A DNA stretch of 53,633 bases from an uncultured beta proteobacterium. GTDB taxonomy: Bacteria; Pseudomonadota; Gammaproteobacteria; Burkholderiales; Burkholderiaceae_C. The stretch is from assembly GCA_903914175.1 (NCBI GenBank), contig CAIWNX010000230.1, positions 1 to 53,633 of the forward strand, given 5' to 3'. A program made the translations under genes and the position numbers. Below are positions 6,070 through 15,541 of this stretch, in pieces (position 1 is the stretch's first letter; the number at the start of each line of letters is the position of its first letter). Under the pieces are notes generated by a model. It was given only the letters and a program-made list of their open reading frames with translations. It was not told the origin of the DNA and searched no databases.

Positions 6070-9000
6070 TTAGGCGATGCCGACCAAGCCGGTAACCGTT
6101 GTATTCATCGAGGGTGCCGCGCTGACATAACCAACCAGGACAACGGTTTCAAAGACACCGGAGCCAATATCCCATGTCATCGTGCTATCGAGACCTGCAG
6201 CGGAATACGAGAATGTTCCAGCGACGCCATCGTATGTACCTGTAGCAAACGCAACTTTACCAGCAAGACCGGCCAAGTTCGTGTTGGTAACCGCCGTAGA
6301 CGGATTCACACCAAGAGAGCCAGTGAGGTTGAACAAGTCTGTCGATGTCAGACCCGTAATCACGTCAAATGTACCCGTCAGCTCGCTAATTGCAGAAGTC
6401 GTGGTTGTGTTGACACCGGTGTCCGAGTTGTTGGTGTACATCAGCAAATTGTGGCCGCCGGACACAGTGATCTTATCAGCACCGCCACCGCCAGTGATGA
6501 TGTCGGTACCACCGCCGCCAACGATCACGTCGGCTGCGCTACCGCCAACGATCACGTCAGAACCCGTGCCGCCCGTGACGGTCTGGATACCAGCAGAACC
6601 TGCATGCGTGAAGCTGTTATTGCCGTTACCCAAGGTTACGGTGTTGGCCTTGCCGTTGATACCCGTGATGACATCGTTGCCGGCGCCACCTGTGTATGTC
6701 ACGCCAAACGCAACTGCCGCATTGAAGTTGACGGTGTTGTTCTGCGTTGCACTGCCGGTGATGGTTGCGGCTGCTGCGAAAGCGGGTGTAGTCCAATCGA
6801 AGTCAGCCAACAGTGAGGAACTGGCGGTGATAGCAGTAACACCTGTCAGACCACTTGCGTTGACAGACGTAATCAACGTAGCGCTAGGAGTTGCCAAATG
6901 CAAACCGGCGTTACCCGAAATTGTCAAAGTCTTCAGCGCAGTGTCAGTCAGCGACAGTGTATGGAAAGTTGCGGCACTCGACGAGTCGGTCGATGTGATG
7001 GCAACGGTTTCGATGCCACTTGCTGTCAATGTCTTCGTGAGAGTACTTGTCGCATCGAAACCAACAGTACCCGTCAGCGTCAAGGCCAACGAATCCGAAG
7101 TGCCGGTTGCATCTAGCAAGCTGTAGGTAATATTCGCAGCTGGTGCCCCAGTCAACGTCAGTGGCGTTGCAGCGGCGACACTGCTAAATGTGACATCACC
7201 ACCCAATGGTCCTGCCTTCAGCGCCGTAATGCCAGAGATCCGGCTCATGATGAATTCACCGCTAGAGCCGCTGTCAAGTGCAAGAGTCTCAAAGTTGGTG
7301 AGCTTTGCACCTGTAGCAGCTGTCAGCAGGGTAGCTGCTGCGCCGCTGAGCACAATAACGTCCGCCGTACCGGCACCGCCACTAATCGCCTTCGTAGCAG
7401 CCTGAGTTATCGTGACGGTATCAACACCTGAACCGCCCGCGTACGTTGTGCCGGTGGATGTCGGGTTGATCGAAACAGTCACCGGACCCGTAGCGCCACT
7501 TGCGTCGATGGCAGTCACTGTGGTCGAGCCAGCCAAGCTGGCCGTGCTCAAACCACCAGCGCCCGAAACGGTCACACCCGTCAGCGCGTTGGCGCCGAGA
7601 GTAAGGGTCGTCAGCGCCGAGCCGTTCACCGTCAATGCTGTCATAGCAGCTGCATTCAAATTTGTGACGGTCAGGGCCACATCGCCACCAATCGTGACAC
7701 TGGTCGCAGCAGCGGCCGACAAAGTCGTGATCGTGCTTGCAGTACCGGTACTTGTCACGTTCAGTGTGGTGACGGTGTCGTCAGTCACAACAGAGTTAAT
7801 TGCCAACTTATTGACTGTCAAACCCAGCGTTGCCGACTTGACTGTCGCTGCGTCGACCACTGTGACATCTTTGGCAGAATTGGCCAGGGACAAAGTGGTA
7901 AGGCCATTGCTGTTAATAACGCTGCTCACACCATAACCACTCAGGGTCGCGGAGGTGATCGTGTTGGCCGCTGTAAGGCTTGCACTGTTCTTGTCGGATA
8001 CGATCACAGTGCCGTTAATTACGCCGTCTACTGCTGCAACCGCAGCGACTCCAGTTACACCGAAGCCAGCGCCACTACCTGGGATAGTTGCAACTAAAGT
8101 AGACCCAGCCGTTGTAGCCACGGTACCCAATGTACCAGCCGCTATTGGTGCTGCTGTTGCACCAGCGGTGGTTGCCGTGAACGTCACAGCGTTGCTGGCA
8201 ACTGCACTTGTCGACCATCCGACCAATTTACCAGAATAGGTGCCCAGCGCGTACGCCGACCCGATGGTGGCTCCATCCGCCAAACTCGCAAATACCGTAG
8301 CAAGTTGCGCTTGAGTCAAAGCCCCGGTACCAGACGTAAACGAGAGCCCGCCCTCTGAAACGGTGACACCGGCACCCAGCCCTGCAACGCCAGCGGTCAC
8401 GATATCAGCTTGTGCTACTGCTACTGTCGCAGCTACAGAACCAACACCAGTAACTGGCGCAGTCTGAGTCACGGTGACAGCGGTCGTAGCTGCACCACCA
8501 TTGACGGTAACGGAACCACCTGTGGCATTCACTGCACCCAGACCACCACCAGCAATAACTCCAGAAGTACCGCCGGTAATGTTTTGGGTGACGTTAACTG
8601 TCGTACCACCCGCCACTGTCACTGCGCTACCCGCCACAGCTGTCGTATTCACGTCAGAAACCGTCGCAGTGATCGCGCCAGCAGTCGTAGAACTACCGAT
8701 CGTGACCGTTCCGCCGGTTGTCACGCCGGCTGCAGTTGCGGTGAGCACCTTGCCGCCGGTAACCGAGAATGCAGTCGCAGCAGTAGTAGCTGACGTCACG
8801 GTCGCGTCTGTTGTAACAGCAGCGACCACTGTCGTCGTACCAACGCTCGCGGCGGTCAGAGAAGTAAGGCCGGTCCAAGCTGTCGTATTGGCGGTGAGTG
8901 TGCCCGAAGCAGTCAGAGTAGCCGTAGCGATGTTCTTGACAACAGCATTTGTTGGGTTGGCGTTAATGTTGGCGGCGACCGACGCGACCAATGTGTTGGT

Positions 9001-9630
9001 TCCAGCGCCACCATCAATATTGTCCAGAGCCGTCAGTGTCAAAGCCGAGTTGTCGGTGCTGTTGGCGACGAACGTATCGTTAAGCGCACCACCAACGAAG
9101 TTGTCAACACCAGCAGTGAGCGGATAGGTCGTGCCAATGGTTGCATCAGGCGGTGTAGCCACACCAGACACGCTACCTGCAGTGGTAGCGTGATTGAAGT
9201 CAGCCAGCGCCTGGGTGTTGTAGGTGGTTGCAGCGGCGCCATAGACGTCCGTTGTGCCAGCCAGGTTGCTGATGATTTCGCTCAACTGAGCAACCACCGT
9301 GCCGCGCGATGCGACGCCAACCGATGTCAGATAGTTTGCAACTGCGCCTTGCAAGGCGGCGTAAGCAATAGCGCCAGTCACCGTGGGGGTGACGGTGGAA
9401 GTTGTCAGCGTGGTGGCGCTGATGCCCATGTTGCCAAGGATCAACGTGGCAAAAGCAGAGTCGCTCAGGGTGCTGAAGCCTGAAGCCATTTGATTGGCCC
9501 AGACAAAGCCGTCGGTGGTGCCAATCTGTGCGATGTAGCTGGTGTACAGCGCATTGCCGGGTGCCTGACCGTACAGCGCCTGATAGACGTGGACAGCAAC
9601 TTCTGAAGAGCCTGTAATTTGAGATGCCAT
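6070..9630 (-). CDS. S-layer / RTX-like surface protein
   Basis: A 1186-residue protein with no cysteine, dominated by Ala, Thr, Gly, Val and Ser, as in bacterial S-layer proteins. Residues about 1-160 form an N-terminal domain like that of many Comamonadaceae secreted proteins (VYQALYGQAPGNALYTSYI, DUF4214-like), followed by a first calcium-type stretch (DNFVGGALNDTF). A long Thr/Ala beta region fills the middle. Near the C-terminus come clear RTX nonapeptides (GGAGNDVITG, GGTGSDVIVGG, GGGGTDIITGGGGADKI). There is no Sec signal peptide, which fits type I secretion with a C-terminal signal, as in Caulobacter RsaA. No type I exporter is in the window. The ATG has AAGGA before it. Expected to coat the cell, held by calcium and perhaps by polysaccharide. 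Confidence 0.82.
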   Translation of the reverse strand: MASQITGSSEVAVHVYQALYGQAPGNALYTSYIAQIGTTDGFVWANQMASGFSTLSDSAFATLILGNMGISATTLTTSTVTPTVTGAIAYAALQGAVANYLTSVGVASRGTVVAQLSEIISNLAGTTDVYGAAATTYNTQALADFNHATTAGSVSGVATPPDATIGTTYPLTAGVDNFVGGALNDTFVANSTDNSALTLTALDNIDGGAGTNTLVASVAANINANPTNAVVKNIATATLTASGTLTANTTAWTGLTSLTAASVGTTTVVAAVTTDATVTSATTAATAFSVTGGKVLTATAAGVTTGGTVTIGSSTTAGAITATVSDVNTTAVAGSAVTVAGGTTVNVTQNITGGTSGVIAGGGLGAVNATGGSVTVNGGAATTAVTVTQTAPVTGVGSVAATVAVAQADIVTAGVAGLGAGVTVSEGGLSFTSGTGALTQAQLATVFASLADGATIGSAYALGTYSGKLVGWSTSAVASNAVTFTATTAGATAAPIAAGTLGTVATTAGSTLVATIPGSGAGFGVTGVAAVAAVDGVINGTVIVSDKNSASLTAANTITSATLSGYGVSSVINSNGLTTLSLANSAKDVTVVDAATVKSATLGLTVNKLAINSVVTDDTVTTLNVTSTGTASTITTLSAAAATSVTIGGDVALTVTNLNAAAMTALTVNGSALTTLTLGANALTGVTVSGAGGLSTASLAGSTTVTAIDASGATGPVTVSINPTSTGTTYAGGSGVDTVTITQAATKAISGGAGTADVIVLSGAAATLLTAATGAKLTNFETLALDSGSSGEFIMSRISGITALKAGPLGGDVTFSSVAAATPLTLTGAPAANITYSLLDATGTSDSLALTLTGTVGFDATSTLTKTLTASGIETVAITSTDSSSAATFHTLSLTDTALKTLTISGNAGLHLATPSATLITSVNASGLTGVTAITASSSLLADFDWTTPAFAAAATITGSATQNNTVNFNAAVAFGVTYTGGAGNDVITGINGKANTVTLGNGNNSFTHAGSAGIQTVTGGTGSDVIVGGSAADVIVGGGGTDIITGGGGADKITVSGGHNLLMYTNNSDTGVNTTTTSAISELTGTFDVITGLTSTDLFNLTGSLGVNPSTAVTNTNLAGLAGKVAFATGTYDGVAGTFSYSAAGLDSTMTWDIGSGVFETVVLVGYVSAAPSMNTTVTGLVGIA

Positions 9631-9687
9631 TTGGTTTTCCTTAAGAAAAAATAAAACTGAAACCGGTCACGAATTGATACCCAAAGC

Positions 9688-9719
9688 TTTGCTTGCTACC
9701 TTTTCGGATCACAAGCAAA
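9688..9719 (-). promoter_or_regulatory. Possible 5'-leader stem-loop of the surface-protein mRNA
   Basis: TTTGCTTG (9688-9695) and CAAGCAAA (9712-9719) are perfect inverted copies 16 bases apart, 58 bases before the surface-protein start. If transcription begins further upstream the mRNA leader could fold here. The start of transcription is not known to me. Confidence 0.4.
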
Positions 9720-9840
9720 CGGGCCCACCCATTACAAGTTTGCGCAACAATTATTACACGAGCCCGGTAGTTGTGACCATGCAAAAGTTGATTTGTCGCC
9801 AACTTGGGGGCTACTGTAGGCGTTCGGCGCCGACCCCGCA

Positions 9841-9856
9841 AGTGACGGCCATCACA
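9841..9856. promoter_or_regulatory. CRP-like binding site
   Basis: AGTGACGGCCATCACA on the plus strand, or TGTGATGGCCGTCACT on the minus strand, matches TGTGA-N6-TCACA at nine of ten conserved positions. It lies about 210 bases before the surface-protein start and just beyond the stop of the barrel gene. A Crp/Fnr-type regulator and a nucleotide cyclase are encoded nearby. No convincing -35/-10 pair was placed. Confidence 0.5.
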
Positions 9857-9888
9857 TGTTTTTGCGCATTCATACGTAGTTTTCATCC

Positions 9889-11217
9889 CTACCAGCCCAT
9901 ACGCAAACCCGTGTAGACGCCCCAGTTGTCCTGCCGAAAGAGCGCCAGACTGCTGCTTTGCGCAACTTTCTCTGCACCAAAAGTCCATTGCATCGCGTTG
10001 AAAAAGGGATGCTGGTATTCCAACCGGGCCGCATGGCGCGATATAGAACGTGTGCGCACACTATCAATTAATTCGCTGTAAATGCTGGAATCATCTTGAT
10101 GGCTCAGTTCAAAATCGGCCAATAAACCGCTGCCTCGCACACCTGTAATAGGCCAGTAACCACTCAAGCGCAGGCTGTCTTGGTGCTGATCGCCGCCCGG
10201 CCGCGCAGCATCAACGGCAAGGTCACGGCCCGTCTTCAAACCCAACAGCCACTGCATTCCCGACGCTTGTTCACAGGACAAAAAGCTTGTCAGCCCCCTG
10301 TAGCGTCCAGACAACACTTGGTTATTTAGATAGTTGCGGTCCTGCCATTCGCCACCCAGGCGCGCCTCACAAACGGCGCTGCTGCCGTGCCAGGCACGAC
10401 CCCAACCGCCTGCCAGCGCAAACGCCACGTAGCGGGTACCGGTCTGCGACGCGAGGCCTGAGGCACTGGCGCTGACAAAGCTGCCGCCTGCGCCGGTGGC
10501 GGTGTTGCTGCGTTCGGCCAGCAAGTCGAGTTGACTGGAACCTGCCTCCGATACAACCGCGCTGTAGCGGTGCCGCAGGCTGGCCACCGCCTCCCAGCGC
10601 GCGCCATCGGGGGCGTTGCGACGCAAATCAAGTTGGGCGTCGGCACGTACATAGCTGCCGCTGCGCGCGAGGTAGCTGGCGTCAAGCGGCAGCACCACGG
10701 TCTGGCCCGCCAGCGTCAAAGACAGACTGTCAAGATTGGGGGAGCCCATCAGATTGCTGTCATAGCCAACCCGGCTGGCCAACGTGATTCGACTCTGCCA
10801 GCGACCCGGATCCGCCAGCGTTGCCACGGCGTTTTGCTGGCGCTGTATCAAGGTGCGCAGTTCCGCGGGCAGGGTGCGGTCCGCCAGCAAGTTGTCAAGC
10901 AGCGCTGCGGCAGAAAGAGGGTCTCCGCTGCCGGTCAATGCAATGGCGTAGCTGAGTTGCGCGTCTTTGAGGCTTGGGTCGAGCATCAGGGCGCGCTCGA
11001 GATGATCAGCCGCTTCGAGGTAGCGCCCTTCATTGTTAAGTTTCTGGCCCAGGGTTGCCAAAAAGAGCGCGTCTTTTTGGCACGCCGGCACGGCGCTGAG
11101 CATTTGCGGCAAAGATGCGCCGGCGCTGGTGCAGGGGTTACTGTCCTGCGCCTGGGCCGCAGCAGCCAGCCCAAGCGAAGCCAACAGTCCGAACAAGCGG
11201 GCCAATACCCAGGTCAT
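9889..11217 (-). CDS. TPR and outer-membrane beta-barrel protein
   Basis: A 442-residue protein with a Sec signal peptide (hydrophobic run to AQAQ, about 24). Residues about 50-140 carry tetratricopeptide-like helices (NNEGRYLEAADHLERALMLDP). From about 155 to the end there are alternating beta strands finishing in GLRMGW, an aromatic end typical of outer-membrane barrels. The layout, TPR plus a barrel, is like DUF560/Slam surface-assembly proteins; that is a resemblance in architecture, not a firm assignment. It is the last gene of an operon with the cyclase, 12 bases behind it, with a GGGGGA ribosome site. It could help place surface proteins or polymer outside the cell. Confidence 0.7.
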   Translation of the reverse strand: MTWVLARLFGLLASLGLAAAAQAQDSNPCTSAGASLPQMLSAVPACQKDALFLATLGQKLNNEGRYLEAADHLERALMLDPSLKDAQLSYAIALTGSGDPLSAAALLDNLLADRTLPAELRTLIQRQQNAVATLADPGRWQSRITLASRVGYDSNLMGSPNLDSLSLTLAGQTVVLPLDASYLARSGSYVRADAQLDLRRNAPDGARWEAVASLRHRYSAVVSEAGSSQLDLLAERSNTATGAGGSFVSASASGLASQTGTRYVAFALAGGWGRAWHGSSAVCEARLGGEWQDRNYLNNQVLSGRYRGLTSFLSCEQASGMQWLLGLKTGRDLAVDAARPGGDQHQDSLRLSGYWPITGVRGSGLLADFELSHQDDSSIYSELIDSVRTRSISRHAARLEYQHPFFNAMQWTFGAEKVAQSSSLALFRQDNWGVYTGLRMGW

Positions 11218-11229
11218 TGCGTCCCCCGC

Positions 11230-13242
11230 TCAGTGAAGGTTGGGCGCAGAAAATTGCGCGGCATGGAGCGGGTAAGCGTAGATGTGGTGCGGGGTGCGCA
11301 TGCCGTCCAGCAAAAAAGTGCCCATCGACTCAAGCCCGGCACCGCCAACTTGGGCGGCCAGGCCTTCACCGACCAGAATCGGATGCGCCAGTTCGGCCGT
11401 CATCTCAACCAGGCGGCTGGCGATGGTGACGGTGCGCCCCATTACCATGTGGGTTCGCCGACTGGCCAGGCCGAACGAGCCGGCCATGGCGGGCCCGGTT
11501 TCAGCGCCGATGCCCAGCGACAAAGGCTCCAGACCCGCTGGGGCCGGATCGGGCAGCACGCCCTGCATGGTGGCCTGCAGTTGAATGGCCGCCTGCAACG
11601 CTCGCTGGGCGTGGTCTCCAGCGCTACTGCCGTCAGTTGTGCTGCCACTTGCAGGTTCGCCGTTCCAGACCGCCAGAATGGCATCGCCCTGAAAGGCTTC
11701 GATGACACCGCCGTGGGCTTCCACGACACGGGTTGCCGTGGAAAAGAAGGCATGCAGCACCGCCGCAGATTCTTCCGGCGGTCTGGCTTCCAGGTAGGCA
11801 GAGAAATTGCGGATGTCGGCAAACAGCACCGACACCTGGTTGGTGCTGGCCCTGATTGCGCTCGAAGGTGCTTGCAATGCCAGTGCCGCCGCCACTGGGG
11901 CTGGCAGGTAACTCGAGAGGTGGGTGTAGAGGCGGTCGCGGTCGAGGCGACTTTTGGCGTGCTCCAGAATGCCCATGGCCGAGCCGGTAATCAGCACAAA
12001 CAGCGCCGGGTCAAACCAGCCCAGCCAGAGGGCATTGCGACTCAGCAGCAGGGCATGGCCGACCCACAGCAGGATGCTCCATAGCCCCGCCAGCAGCGGC
12101 AAAAAAACCACTGGGAAGCGTCGCCGGCGAAAAGGGTTTTGCGTCGGCTTGCGCGTCAGCAAAAGCAGGAGCGCAGCACCGATGCCAGCTGCCAAAACCT
12201 GCACTGCGGGCGTGCCGCGCGGCGTGTAGGGGGTGCGCCCGTCGATCAAGGCGGTGATGACCTGGGCGTGCACTTGTAGGCCGGAGCCAGCGCCGCCAAA
12301 CGGCGTGGCGATGGCGTCATTCAGGCCAAAGGCGCTGCTGCCCAGCAAAACCCAGGCGCCTTCAAGCAGGCCGCGTGGCACACGCCCGGCCAGCACGTCG
12401 GCGGCTGACAGGCTGATGAAGCTGTCGGGGTGCAGGCGCCAGGAGACGCGCAGGTCACCGCGTTCGTCCAGCGGGATCGATCCGAGCGCAAGGCCTGGGG
12501 CGCTGAGTTTCCAGGGCGCCTCCAACCAGCCACTGCCGCGTTCAAACGCAAGTGCATGTTCATTCGCGCCGTGCATCAGGGCCACCAGGCCCAACGCCGG
12601 GTAAGACTTGCCCTGAAAACAGATGACAGCAGGTTGGTGGCGCACAAAGCCGTCGCTGGCAATGCGCGGCGTGATGTGACCAACGCTGGTTGCCACTGGC
12701 GCTGTAGCCACTGCACCCGGGACTGGAAGCGCACCGAGCGCGGCGAAATTTGCCAGGTACCCGCTGGCCGTTCCAAAGGGTGCCGGGCAGGTGGGCCAAT
12801 CGAGTGCACCGGCAAGTTGCCCGACCTGCGGCTGGCCCCCCTGCTCCAACGCAAACACCTGGGCCAGCACCGCTCGCCGCTGCTGCACGGCTTGCACCAG
12901 CGCAGCGTCATCGGCTTGTGGGTCGGTAAAAACAATATCAAGAATTTGCTGCTGTGCGCCCAGCGCCGAAATCTGCTGTAGCAATTTGGCCTGGGTGGCG
13001 CGCGGCCAGGGCCAGGGGCCAACCTCGTGCAGGCTGCGCTCATCAAGATCAACGACGATCAGGCGGCGCTCGTCCTTGCGCTCGGCACCCAGACGCCAGA
13101 CTACGTCACCGGCGCGCTCTTCAAGCTGCGACAACACGGTACCTGCCGCAAAGTGCAGCAGCGCCCATATCAGGCTGGCCAGCAGCAGGCTAAGCGCAAA
13201 GACGCCGTGTCGGCGCAACCATGACAAACTGCCGAACGTCAA
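11230..13242 (-). CDS. CHASE2-domain adenylate/guanylate cyclase
   Basis: A 670-residue membrane sensor enzyme. An N-terminal membrane segment (about 13-32) precedes an extracytoplasmic CHASE2 domain (about 40-320, with DLDERSLHEVGPWPWPR). Three membrane segments follow (about 345-435). The C-terminal class III cyclase domain shows both metal aspartates, in VLFADIRNFS and FQGDAILAVW. It makes cAMP or cGMP in response to an unknown periplasmic signal. It starts at a TTG directly after the fecR-like stop codon, so the two are translationally coupled. The neighbouring Crp-type regulator is an obvious candidate target, but cyclase specificity cannot be read reliably here. Confidence 0.88.
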   Translation of the reverse strand: MTFGSLSWLRRHGVFALSLLLASLIWALLHFAAGTVLSQLEERAGDVVWRLGAERKDERRLIVVDLDERSLHEVGPWPWPRATQAKLLQQISALGAQQQILDIVFTDPQADDAALVQAVQQRRAVLAQVFALEQGGQPQVGQLAGALDWPTCPAPFGTASGYLANFAALGALPVPGAVATAPVATSVGHITPRIASDGFVRHQPAVICFQGKSYPALGLVALMHGANEHALAFERGSGWLEAPWKLSAPGLALGSIPLDERGDLRVSWRLHPDSFISLSAADVLAGRVPRGLLEGAWVLLGSSAFGLNDAIATPFGGAGSGLQVHAQVITALIDGRTPYTPRGTPAVQVLAAGIGAALLLLLTRKPTQNPFRRRRFPVVFLPLLAGLWSILLWVGHALLLSRNALWLGWFDPALFVLITGSAMGILEHAKSRLDRDRLYTHLSSYLPAPVAAALALQAPSSAIRASTNQVSVLFADIRNFSAYLEARPPEESAAVLHAFFSTATRVVEAHGGVIEAFQGDAILAVWNGEPASGSTTDGSSAGDHAQRALQAAIQLQATMQGVLPDPAPAGLEPLSLGIGAETGPAMAGSFGLASRRTHMVMGRTVTIASRLVEMTAELAHPILVGEGLAAQVGGAGLESMGTFLLDGMRTPHHIYAYPLHAAQFSAPNLH

Positions 13243-14730
13243 TCAACGCCCCCACAGGGTGATGCCGTTGAGTTGTCCGGCGGGCAGTGTCTTTTGGAAA
13301 AAATAGCCGGCTTCCTTGCCATCGACGCTGAGCGCGCCAATCGTGACAACATTGCCGCTCTGGCCGCGGAAGATGCCGCTGGTCTCAATCACGCCGGTGG
13401 TTGCTACGCTCTCGGTCCCGATGCGTGCGCTGGAGACATCAAGCGCTGTGGCGTAAGTGGAATGGGCAAAATCAACGCTGAGTGTGCCCTTGTCAACGTG
13501 TGCTGCATCGTAAATGTCGCGACCCCGGTCCGACCACACCAGTTGGGCCGCCGAGCCCGCCAGACGAAAGTTGGCTGATGTCTCGGCGCTGCTGAGCATG
13601 GCAGTGCCAGTACCGGACACGTCGCGATACAGACTGTAGGCGCCGTTGCCGACAGCGCCCTGCCTGCCATTTTGCACAGCCTGCGCAAAACTGCGGCTGA
13701 TGGTGTCGCCGTCTGCCGCCACCGTGGCCAAACGCGCCCACACCAATTGCGTGACAACCGGGGGTTGCACCGGTGCAACCACAACCGGTACCTCCGGCGT
13801 GACGACTGGTGCAACGACCGGCGTAACGATCGGTGCAACTGCGACCACCACCACCGGTTGAACTGGCGCAACGGTCTGGGTCGCAATGGCCACCTGGCTG
13901 GCGACAACCTCACCCATGCGCGATTCGCTGACGACGGTTTTTTCAGTAACACCATCAGACCGGCTGCTGACCGGGTTGGCGCTTGGCGCCAGCTCTGCTT
14001 TTGGCACCACGTCGGCACGCGGGGCGGCCTCGGCCAATACGGGGCGCGCAACACGCTGCGCCAGCAAATCAATCGCTGGCACCAACTGCGGTGTGCTCTG
14101 TTGCCGGCTGAGCGAAAGCATCTGACCTTTCATGTCTTCAGAGAGCAGTTTTTCGCTGCCATTCAGGCATGGCCCCAGACTGGCCTGGCAACCCGCGCCA
14201 TCCAGTGGCGTGAGCATGATGGCGCCGGTGTAGACCGAGGCCAGGGTGGTTTCACCGTCGGACTTGACGACGAAGTCAGTGCCCTTGACGCCAATGGCAG
14301 CCACAGGCGTGTTGAGCCGGAAACGATCGCGCTCGGCCTCGCCCCAGGCGCCGGTGATGGAGCGCACCACGCCTTCGTCAAGACGGAACTTGATGGCGGT
14401 CAGCGCACTGGCGTCACTGCCACGGCTGTAGTTTTCAACCTGTAGGCGGCTGGCCGGGCGCACGCTCAGGCGGGCGCCATCAACAAAACGCAAATGAACG
14501 TGTCCGCCAGCCCCGGTTTCGACGCGGTCGCCAACGCGGATGGCGCTGCCGCGCTCTACCGTGCGCTCAACGCCGTCAGCCGAAATGAGTTTGGCCACAC
14601 CAATGACCAGTGTGGCTTCGCCGACCATGGCCGGGCCGTCCTGGGTGGCTGCGCCATGCGCTGTGCCCATCAGCGCAAAAAGGAGCAAGGCAACCGGTGC
14701 CAGACGCAAATACAGTGGGACGGATTTCAT
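13243..14730 (-). CDS. FecR-domain periplasmic protein
   Basis: A 495-residue exported protein: signal peptide to about AHGA (27), then a FecR domain (about 45-190, with GSAIRVGDRVETG, VHLRFVDGARLSVRP, TPVAAIGVKGTDFVV). A low-complexity Val/Pro linker (about 285-335) leads to a C-terminal domain of about 150 residues that I do not recognise. FecR domains elsewhere pass signals across the inner membrane or bind cell-wall-linked ligands; this one has no transmembrane segment apart from the signal peptide. It is first in the operon with the CHASE2 cyclase and barrel protein. The ATG has GAGGT 6 bases before it. Confidence 0.85.
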   Translation of the reverse strand: MKSVPLYLRLAPVALLLFALMGTAHGAATQDGPAMVGEATLVIGVAKLISADGVERTVERGSAIRVGDRVETGAGGHVHLRFVDGARLSVRPASRLQVENYSRGSDASALTAIKFRLDEGVVRSITGAWGEAERDRFRLNTPVAAIGVKGTDFVVKSDGETTLASVYTGAIMLTPLDGAGCQASLGPCLNGSEKLLSEDMKGQMLSLSRQQSTPQLVPAIDLLAQRVARPVLAEAAPRADVVPKAELAPSANPVSSRSDGVTEKTVVSESRMGEVVASQVAIATQTVAPVQPVVVVAVAPIVTPVVAPVVTPEVPVVVAPVQPPVVTQLVWARLATVAADGDTISRSFAQAVQNGRQGAVGNGAYSLYRDVSGTGTAMLSSAETSANFRLAGSAAQLVWSDRGRDIYDAAHVDKGTLSVDFAHSTYATALDVSSARIGTESVATTGVIETSGIFRGQSGNVVTIGALSVDGKEAGYFFQKTLPAGQLNGITLWGR

Positions 14731-14836
14731 GGGAATACCTCACAAATACACGGGCCAATCTAGCAGGTCTGGCGTCTTCATTCTGTGTTGTCCATCACAA
14801 GTTGGACCTGTCAGTGTGGCGCTAAACTCGCGGGGA

Positions 14837-15535
14837 ATGCCCGTCTCGCTTCAATTACTCACCCAATTTCCATTGCTACACCCGCTACCGCGGGAGGCAC
14901 TGGAGCCGCTGTCAGCGCAAATGAGCCTGCGCTCGTTCGCGCGCCGCGCCATGGTGATATCCAAGGATACGCCAACGCAGGAGCTCGGTTTTCTGGTGGA
15001 CGGCCGGCTGCAGGGCGTCGATTTTACGGTGGACGGGCGCAGTGTGGGTCTGTATTTTGTAGACCCGGGCGACTATTTTGGCGAACTCTCGGTGGTGGAC
15101 GGCAAACCGGGCTCGGAATTTGTGGTGGCAGCAGCGCGCTCAACCGTGGCCTTTCTTGACGCAGCGGCCGCGCGCGAACTCATTGCCATGAACCCGGACC
15201 TGGCGCGCGCCGTGATGGCGCGGCTGGCGCAGCGGGTGCGCGCCGTGATGGCGCAGCGCATGCTCCTGAGCCTGGCCAATCCGTTCCAGCGTCTTAGCGT
15301 GCAGTTGCTGCAACTCTCGCACCAGAACGCTGCCGGCACCGTGACCGTAGACCCGGTACCCACGCACCAGGAACTGGCGATCATGATCAACGCCAGCCGC
15401 GAGACCGTGACACGCGCCTTCCAGTTGTTGTTTCTCAACAAGATTCTGGTGCGCGAAGGCAACACCCTGACACTGGTGCGCCGCGACAACCTGAAAGACA
15501 TCGCCGAAGGCCGCGTCGATCCACCCAAGGCTTAA
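14837..15535 (+). CDS. Crp/Fnr-family transcription regulator
   Basis: A 232-residue regulator with a cyclic-nucleotide-binding-like beta roll (about 10-125, including GDYFGELSVVDG) and a Crp-type winged helix at the end (THQELAIMINASRETVTRAF, about 176-195). In the phosphate-binding cassette the arginine found in E. coli CRP (RSA) is replaced by glycine (PGSEF, 91-95), so binding of cAMP in the standard way is doubtful. There are no cysteines for an Fnr iron-sulfur cluster. It is divergent from the fecR-cyclase operon and 6 bases ahead of wzm, a place from which it could act on both loci. The start is uncertain: the ATG chosen has GGGGA almost touching it. Confidence 0.82.
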   Translation: MPVSLQLLTQFPLLHPLPREALEPLSAQMSLRSFARRAMVISKDTPTQELGFLVDGRLQGVDFTVDGRSVGLYFVDPGDYFGELSVVDGKPGSEFVVAAARSTVAFLDAAAARELIAMNPDLARAVMARLAQRVRAVMAQRMLLSLANPFQRLSVQLLQLSHQNAAGTVTVDPVPTHQELAIMINASRETVTRAFQLLFLNKILVREGNTLTLVRRDNLKDIAEGRVDPPKA

Positions 15536-15541
15536 ACTGGC

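Noticed and set aside
6182-9127. Long plus-strand frames across the surface-protein gene (up to 314 codons)
   Set aside because: They mirror the Ala/Thr/Val-rich coding of the minus strand and have no family features.
10531-12084. 517-codon plus-strand frame opposite the barrel and cyclase genes
   Set aside because: It lies antisense to two well-supported genes, and its product is rich in Gln, Arg and His as is typical of shadow frames.
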